Assembly (NCBI GenBank): GCA_018715345.1 | Contig: DVLT01000008.1 | Coordinates: forward strand, 27,065 to 91,064 | DNA length: 64,000 nucleotides | Reading direction: 5' to 3' | From: Candidatus Onthocola gallistercoris | GTDB lineage: Bacteria; Bacillota; Clostridia; Lachnospirales; Lachnospiraceae | Part shown: positions 58,992 through 64,000 of the stretch, one piece after another | Position numbering within the stretch: the first letter of the stretch is position 1 | How the letters are laid out: each line of letters starts with the position of its first letter | Made by a program: the position numbers and the translations under genes | Notes under the pieces: generated by a model | Told to the model about the DNA's origin: nothing | The model's database searches: none | The model's input: the letters and a program-made list of their open reading frames with translations, nothing else

Positions 58992-60143
58992 ATGAGTACA
59001 GTTTATATTATAAAAGACGGCATTATCGTAGATTCGCTGATCGCCACAGCGACTTATCGGGATGAACGGGGAATGACGGTAAAACCGGCCACCTATCAGG
59101 AAGAACAGGAATTGATACGGATGTCGGAAAACAATGTGAAGATCAAAGAACTGAAAGAAGATATCCGGTCTTTGGAGATGGAAGAAGATTTCTCGGATCT
59201 CGGGACAGAATACGCGGCCCTGGTAGGCAACATGCTGGACCGGCTGGCAGCATCCGACTGTGAAAAGTTTTGCCCGGGGAAGCTGGAAGGGCTGTTCAGA
59301 GAGTGGAATGAGGCAGCCGGTCATTATGACGGCGACGGCCAGATCCTGGCCGCCTGCGCGGCCAGGATCATGGGAATGGGACGGGCATTGGAAAAGGAGA
59401 CATGCCGAAAACAGCTGGAATGGACGGAAGCGCAGAACCACCTTACGGAACGTATACGGACAGACCGTAAAAATATACAAAAACTGGAAATGCTCATGTT
59501 CCAGGTCCCGACAAGCGAAGGGCTGGAAACGACAGAAGCCCTGGTGGATGAGCGGACAAGGGGCGAGCTGGAAAGGATCCGGGAACAGCTGGACGAACTG
59601 AGTCAGGCATTGCCCGGATATGATATGGAACAGACGATGGATGGAGAAAAAAAGCTTTCCGCGCTGGAGGGAAAGATCAGCCAGCTTCCGGAACAGGCCC
59701 GGCAAGTGTTCACGACCCAGCTTTGGAGGGAAGAACAGGCTCAGAATGTGGCCGAAAAACTGGCGGATGCCGGCTGGCAGATCGGGGAGATTTCCGAAGG
59801 CCGGGATATGTTTGACGACCTGTATATCGGCGTAAAGAATGTGTCCGGCGACCGGGCCGTGATCACCTTTGGTATCAATGGGGAAGTGCGCATCGACAGT
59901 TTTTTTAAAGAAGGGAACAAAGCTTTGCGCACGGCGCTTCAGCAGACGGTACTTGGCGCTCTGGTGGACGGCGGCGCGGTAAAAGCATCCGGCCAGTGCA
60001 TGAATGGGGAAGACGGTGAAGCGGATGCCAACCGTTCAGCGGCTCCGGACAGCAGGACGGAAGAAGCGGAGGAAGCTTTAGTTGAACAGAAGGCTGCGGC
60101 AAAAAGGGCAGCGCCTGAAACGGAAGGAAGACAGCAGATATGA
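58992..60143 (+). CDS. coiled-coil protein sharing a C-terminal domain with its neighbour
   Basis: Not a recognised family. 383 residues: an N-terminal strand pair (VYIIKDGIIVDSLIATATY), helices and coiled coil at 35-240, then at about 248-333 an alpha/beta domain (KLADAGWQIGEISEGRD, GDRAVITFGINGEVRIDSFF, KALRTALQQTVLGAL) that aligns by pattern with the C-terminus of the preceding protein, and an acidic/Ala-rich disordered tail. No membrane span. AGGAGG lies before the ATG; the gene begins nine bases after the previous stop and ends in an ATGA overlap with the AAA gene. Probably a paired partner of the preceding protein. Confidence 0.8.
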   Translation: MSTVYIIKDGIIVDSLIATATYRDERGMTVKPATYQEEQELIRMSENNVKIKELKEDIRSLEMEEDFSDLGTEYAALVGNMLDRLAASDCEKFCPGKLEGLFREWNEAAGHYDGDGQILAACAARIMGMGRALEKETCRKQLEWTEAQNHLTERIRTDRKNIQKLEMLMFQVPTSEGLETTEALVDERTRGELERIREQLDELSQALPGYDMEQTMDGEKKLSALEGKISQLPEQARQVFTTQLWREEQAQNVAEKLADAGWQIGEISEGRDMFDDLYIGVKNVSGDRAVITFGINGEVRIDSFFKEGNKALRTALQQTVLGALVDGGAVKASGQCMNGEDGEADANRSAAPDSRTEEAEEALVEQKAAAKRAAPETEGRQQI

Positions 60144-62671
60144 AGACATCCTATTATGACAGGGAGAATCTGGGAACCCGGCTCTTTGCCTATTACGGCA
60201 ATACGGGGGATCTGTTTGTGGATGAGACCCTTTATCCCCAGACCATCTGCCAGGCTCTCCACCGGGAACTGCGGGTACATGGCTATGAGCGGATCGTCTT
60301 TTACAATTATAAAGACGGCGCTTATTTCCTGGATGAAGGATCAAAAAAACTATGGTACGGCCGTACGGAAGAAAAGCCAAAAACGGATCTGTTCGGTTCA
60401 AAACGTCTGATCAAGGGAAGCCTTCGCCCAAAGCCAAAAACAGATGATAAAAAAGAAAAGTTATCCTTTACTGTGGCGCCGGCGGAAATGATGCGTACTG
60501 CCGAACATTTTGTCAATGACAAAGAGATTGCCACAGCCGTCATCTTTCCAAACGGGATCGAAACCCTTAAGGAGTTCGCCGGAGTGGAGAACGGCAAGAT
60601 CCTGGATGATTTTTTTGTCCGGATCACGGAAAGCAGCATAGAGCGGGTTATGAATCCCAATGTGGTCATTTTTCTGTTCAACCGAAGCCGTTCCCAGGTG
60701 GAAACGATACTGTCGGGCAAGGAGAAAGAATCTCTGCACAAATATTTGATGGATGTTTCCCTGACGACTTCCCATACGATCCCGCTTCCGGGGAAAAAGG
60801 AGATCCGGAACACTTTGAATTACCTGCGGATACACGGAACTAACGGCAGGAAACTGAATGTGGCCTGCAAAGACCTGGATGTGATCAGTGATCTGATCGC
60901 CCGAAAGATCGCCAGGAACGTTTCAGAGATGGACGCAGGGGATCTGTACGGCGGGGATGAACTGAAAACGTATAATCTGGAACGGACGATCCGCTATCTG
61001 ATGATCCATTTTTCCGGGGAAGGCGCTTTGCTCAACGAAGCAGCCTGCCGGAGGATATGCCGGAGAAAAGACGAGAAAACCGCCCTGGAAAAGCTGAACG
61101 ATCTGACGGGCATGAAACCGGTCAAGGATGCGGTGAACGGATTTTTAAACCTGAACAGAAATCAGGGACAGGCCGATCGGTACGCGACGCCGGACCGGCT
61201 GTCAAGACCTGCCGGACGCCCGAAAAACCAGCGGACGAACCTGCATTTTGTGCTGACAGGAAGCAAAGGAACGGGAAAGACGACAGCGGCCAGACTTCTC
61301 GGGGAAATATTGTGTGAATATGGATTTTTGACCACTGGTCATACTATAGTCACTTCTCCGGCCAGACTGGTGGGAAGCGTAAGAGGCGCATCGGAGCAAA
61401 ATATACGTCAGGCGGTGGAAGATGCCATCGGCGGTGTTCTGTTCATCGATGAAGCTTACGAACTGGCGGGCGAACCGGAGATCGTCACCCAGATCGTGGC
61501 GGATATGGACCGGTTCAAGGGTGAGTTTTCCCTGGTCATGGCCGGCTATCCGGATCGGATGGAAGAACTGATGGAGACAAACGAGGGACTTAAAGGACGG
61601 TTTGGAGACAATTGGATCCGTATTGAGGACTATAAACCGGAAGAACTGGAGCAGATCTTTAAAAAGATGGCGGCAGACAAAGGGTTTGCGGTTTCAGAAG
61701 AACTTGAGTCCATTCTCCCCGACTTTTTTGAAAACTGGTATTATGCCAAGCGGACAACCGAATGGGCCAATGCCAGAGAAGCGGAAAATCTTCTGGGCGC
61801 CATGATGAAATACTGTCCGGACGGAGTGCTGACTCCCGATCAGATACCGGAGACACTTAAAATATATACAACCGACCAGGCTCAGGAAGACGCCATGGAT
61901 CAGCTGGAGCATATGGTGGGGCTTTCCGGCGTAAAAAAAGAAATCCGGAAAATGATCCGCCAAAGCCGTTTTGAAGGGACCGCGCCGCCGAAACATTTCA
62001 TATTCGCAGGCAATCCGGGAACCGGTAAGACCACTGTGGCCAGGATACTTGGGCTTGTACTGAAAAAAGCGGGCGTTTTAAAAAGGGGTCATGTGGTCAC
62101 CACGGATCCAAGCCAGCTGATTGCCGGCTATAAAGGCCAGTCGGCCATAAAAGCACGGGAAGTATTCGATACAGCAGTGGATGGGGTTTTATTTATTGAC
62201 GAGGCGTACGGACTTTTACCATCGAATGCCCTGGGGAAAGAGACGGATTTCGGCGGGGCAGTCATGGATATGCTTCTTAAATATACGGATCCGTCCAATG
62301 GCCAGCCCATCTGTTTTGTCTGTGCCGGATATGAAAGGGACATGAAAGCTTTCCTGGATTATAATCCCGGGCTTTCACGCAGGTTTCATGTGATCCGTTT
62401 TGACAACTACAGTGTGGATGAGCTGATGGAAATACTTGGCCGGGTACTGGAAGCCGCCGGTTATGAAGCGGAACCGGGATATATGGAAGCGGCCCGGGCC
62501 AATTTTTCGGCGAATATCCGTCAGATCCAGGAAAAATATAACGGGGGATATGTATCCGGCTATTTTGCGTCTTCCAAGGACCGGCTGTTTGAACGGTTGG
62601 AGGAAACCTACGGCGATGGGGAGGTGCCGAAGAAAGAACTGAAGCGGCTCCTGCGCCGGGACGCGCCGTGA
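60140..62671 (+). CDS. tandem CbxX/CfxQ-type AAA+ ATPase
   Basis: AAA+ protein of 843 residues. Residues 1-315 are an uncharacterised N-terminal region (TRLFAYYGNTGDLFVDETLY, VIFPNGIETLKEF). Two AAA modules follow: D1 with Walker A GSKGTGKTT (Lys380), Walker B GGVLFIDEAYEL and LKGRFGD; D2 with Walker A GNPGTGKTT (Lys630), Walker B GVLFIDEAYGL and LSRRFHV. FIDEAY is the hallmark of the CbxX/CfxQ family that includes RuBisCO activase CbbX, SpoVK and the type VII secretion protein EccA. Both modules look catalytically competent. Last gene of the locus; likely remodels a complex formed by upstream proteins. Confidence 0.9.
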   Translation: MKTSYYDRENLGTRLFAYYGNTGDLFVDETLYPQTICQALHRELRVHGYERIVFYNYKDGAYFLDEGSKKLWYGRTEEKPKTDLFGSKRLIKGSLRPKPKTDDKKEKLSFTVAPAEMMRTAEHFVNDKEIATAVIFPNGIETLKEFAGVENGKILDDFFVRITESSIERVMNPNVVIFLFNRSRSQVETILSGKEKESLHKYLMDVSLTTSHTIPLPGKKEIRNTLNYLRIHGTNGRKLNVACKDLDVISDLIARKIARNVSEMDAGDLYGGDELKTYNLERTIRYLMIHFSGEGALLNEAACRRICRRKDEKTALEKLNDLTGMKPVKDAVNGFLNLNRNQGQADRYATPDRLSRPAGRPKNQRTNLHFVLTGSKGTGKTTAARLLGEILCEYGFLTTGHTIVTSPARLVGSVRGASEQNIRQAVEDAIGGVLFIDEAYELAGEPEIVTQIVADMDRFKGEFSLVMAGYPDRMEELMETNEGLKGRFGDNWIRIEDYKPEELEQIFKKMAADKGFAVSEELESILPDFFENWYYAKRTTEWANAREAENLLGAMMKYCPDGVLTPDQIPETLKIYTTDQAQEDAMDQLEHMVGLSGVKKEIRKMIRQSRFEGTAPPKHFIFAGNPGTGKTTVARILGLVLKKAGVLKRGHVVTTDPSQLIAGYKGQSAIKAREVFDTAVDGVLFIDEAYGLLPSNALGKETDFGGAVMDMLLKYTDPSNGQPICFVCAGYERDMKAFLDYNPGLSRRFHVIRFDNYSVDELMEILGRVLEAAGYEAEPGYMEAARANFSANIRQIQEKYNGGYVSGYFASSKDRLFERLEETYGDGEVPKKELKRLLRRDAP

Positions 62672-62699
62672 CAGGAGAGAAATTTTGCCGGATGACGGC

Positions 62700-62728
62700 T
62701 TGACAACCCATGCGGCCGTTGATAAAAT
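62700..62728 (+). promoter_or_regulatory. Promoter of the leuS T-box leader
   Basis: TTGACA at 62700-62705 and TAAAAT at 62723-62728, 17-base spacing, about 30 bases after the AAA gene. Confidence 0.82.
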
Positions 62729-62734
62729 GATGTA

Positions 62735-62990
62735 TAGTTTTATAGCAAGACGTTGAAGAGGAGTATTAAGAAACCGGACATATACAGAGAGCTGCCGGCA
62801 GGTGCAAGGCAGTATGGAACGTTTCCCAACTGGCCTCGGAGTCCTGCGCCTGAAGGGTGGATCTGTGTAGGGCGCGGCGTGTCATTTACGATATCGGATG
62901 ATCGAGTGCGCTGCCAGGGAGGCAGCGAATTAGAGTGGTACCACGGAATACAGCCCTTTCGTCTCTAGCGGACGAAAGGGCTTTGTTGTG
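62735..62990 (+). promoter_or_regulatory. T-box leader of leuS, leucine-specific
   Basis: The leader has the Stem I CAGAGAG bulge and GGUGCAA apex, a specifier context CCCAA-CUG-GCCUCGGAG with CUG (Leu) at 62830-62832, the T-box core AGAGTGGTACCACGG at 62932-62946, and a terminator GCCCTTTCGTC (62953-62963)/GACGAAAGGGC (62971-62981) followed by TTTGTTGT. Uncharged tRNA-Leu should favour the antiterminator and leuS expression. Confidence 0.92.
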
Positions 62991-63065
62991 AACAGCCATA
63001 GGCAGTTCAGGGGACGTCCGGTATTTTCTATGGAACAACAGGATTAACATTTGGAGGTTGAAAAA

Positions 63066-64000
63066 ATGTCTGTATCTTACAATCACAGAGAGATTGAAAA
63101 GAAATGGCGTGAAAACTGGGAGAAAAACCCGATCAATGTCAATGATGGCAAGAAACCGAAATATTACTGTCTGGATATGTTTCCCTATCCGTCGGGCAAC
63201 GGCCTGCACGTGGGTCATTGGAGAGGTTATGTGATCTCCGATGCATGGAGCCGTTACAAAATGCTCCAGGGCTATTATCTGATCCATCCCATGGGCTGGG
63301 ATGCTTTCGGCCTGCCGGCAGAGAACTATGCCATCAAGATGGGCGTTCATCCGGCCAAGTCCACGGCGGACAATATCGCCCATATCAAGAGCCAGATCAA
63401 ACAGATCGCGGCCATCTACGACTGGGATATGGAAGTCAATACGACAGATCCGGACTTTTATAAATGGACCCAGTGGATCTTTGTCAAGATGTTTAAAGCC
63501 GGCCTGGCCTATGAAAAGGAGATGCCCATCAACTGGTGTCCTTCCTGTAAGACCGGCCTGGCCAACGAGGAAGTTGTCAATGGCTGCTGCGAACGGTGCG
63601 GTTCTCCGGTGACAAAGAAGAACCTGAAACAGTGGATGCTGCGGATCACAAAATACGCCGACCGTCTGCTCAACGATCTGGACAAACTGGATTGGCCGGA
63701 AAAGGTTAAAAAGATGCAGACCGACTGGATCGGCAAGTCCTACGGGGCCGAGGTTGACTTTAAAGTGGACGGCAGGGATGATGTGATCACTGTTTACACC
63801 ACCCGTCCGGACACCCTTCACGGCGCCACCTTTATGGTCCTTGCGCCGGAGCATGCTCTGGCAGAATCCCTTGCCACCGATGAGACGCGGGAGGCTGTTG
63901 AGAAATATATTTTCGATGCGTCCATGAAGTCCAATGTGGACCGTCTTCAGGATAAGGAAAAGACCGGTGTGTTCACCGGAAGCTATGCCATCAACCCGAT
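63066..64000 (+). CDS. leuS: leucine--tRNA ligase (5' part, runs off the window)
   Basis: The reading frame starts at ATG 63066 with GGAGG ten bases upstream and stays open to the window end, giving 311 residues of a protein that is normally about 800-870. [17 protein letters not shown] is the HIGH-motif region of Leu[18 protein letters not shown] follows, a zinc-like NWCPSCKT...CERCG module is seen near residue 155-180, and [22 protein letters not shown] marks the start of the editing domain with the conserved Thr-rich peptide. The leucine T-box upstream agrees with the assignment. Only the 3' part is missing, because of the window edge. Confidence 0.96.
   Translation, partial: MSVSYNHREIEKKWRENWEKNPINVNDGKKPKYYCLDMFPYPSGNGLHVGHWRGYVISDAWSRYKMLQGYYLIHPMGWDAFGLPAENYAIKMGVHPAKSTADNIAHIKSQIKQIAAIYDWDMEVNTTDPDFYKWTQWIFVKMFKAGLAYEKEMPINWCPSCKTGLANEEVVNGCCERCGSPVTKKNLKQWMLRITKYADRLLNDLDKLDWPEKVKKMQTDWIGKSYGAEVDFKVDGRDDVITVYTTRPDTLHGATFMVLAPEHALAESLATDETREAVEKYIFDASMKSNVDRLQDKEKTGVFTGSYAINP

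Noticed and set aside
62753..62968. Short open frame in front of leuS
   Set aside because: The bases fold as a T-box leader; the reading frame is incidental.
62886..63854. Antisense open frame opposite the leuS start
   Set aside because: It overlaps the T-box and the unmistakable N-terminus of leucyl-tRNA synthetase.
1..64000. CRISPR arrays, insertion sequences, prophage or attachment sites
   Set aside because: No regularly spaced repeats, transposase or integrase motifs, or phage structural genes were seen on either strand.

Overview
The window looks like a chromosomal segment of an anaerobic Gram-positive bacterium of the class Clostridia, most probably a Lachnospiraceae-type gut organism. 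This is inference from gene content: two tRNA-sensing T-box leaders, a CIRCE heat-shock operator, sucrose PTS genes, a YedE/TusA/DUF3343 selenium- or sulfur-handling cluster, Gram-positive Shine-Dalgarno sites of the GGAGG type, and mini-RNase III next to cysS. Base composition looks close to balanced by eye; it was not computed. No insertion sequence, prophage or CRISPR array was seen.

Layout. 0-1.6 kb: a DUF2325 gene, plsY, and a tRNA-Asp/Val/Met cluster with promoter and terminator. 1.8-4.6 kb: a three-gene ABC importer (permease, ATPase, lipoprotein). 4.6-6.6 kb: amino-sugar phosphate catabolism (nagB-like, nagA). 6.7-8.9 kb: a membrane histidine kinase and a LuxR-type regulator. 8.9-13.6 kb: a lower-glycolysis-like operon (phosphofructokinase, class II aldolase, divergent triosephosphate isomerase) that ends in a LarA-type nickel racemase homologue. 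13.7-19.6 kb: housekeeping genes (ispF, a DUF2156 protein, an Eis-like acetyltransferase, cysS, mrnC, rlmB, a SEC-C protein). 19.6-25.1 kb: a sucrose operon (EIIBCA, sucrose-6-phosphate hydrolase, fructokinase, LacI repressor) with two matching operators. 25.1-28.9 kb: a divergent LysR/cysteine desulfurase versus YedE/TusA-like/DUF3343 cluster.

28.9-35.3 kb: the remnant of a radical SAM gene, a structured leader that looks like a guanidine-IV (mepA-type) riboswitch upstream of a MATE exporter, and then a phosphosignalling trio (PP2C phosphatase, helical protein of unknown family, Ser/Thr-kinase-like protein with a membrane tail). 35.3-43.8 kb: a YoaK-type protein, an acetyltransferase, an internally deleted HAD protein, a CIRCE-controlled small heat-shock protein, Lon, an AEC transporter, and a YtrA-type ABC operon under a large palindromic promoter. 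43.8-47.7 kb (minus strand): aroF-tyrA-aroA behind a tyrosine T-box. 47.8-49.9 kb: an EF-G paralogue.

50.1-62.7 kb is the most unusual part: ten genes on the plus strand, tightly packed and mostly overlapping, without recognisable housekeeping function. They encode three tandem zinc-ribbon/RCC1-repeat paralogues, a glycosyltransferase-like protein, a divergent Hsp70, a coiled-coil protein, a small radical SAM enzyme, two coiled-coil proteins sharing a C-terminal domain, and a tandem CbxX/CfxQ AAA+ ATPase. I read it as one chaperone/unfoldase/radical-chemistry system, possibly linked to the PP2C/kinase trio 15 kb upstream. The window ends inside leuS, which is preceded by a leucine T-box.
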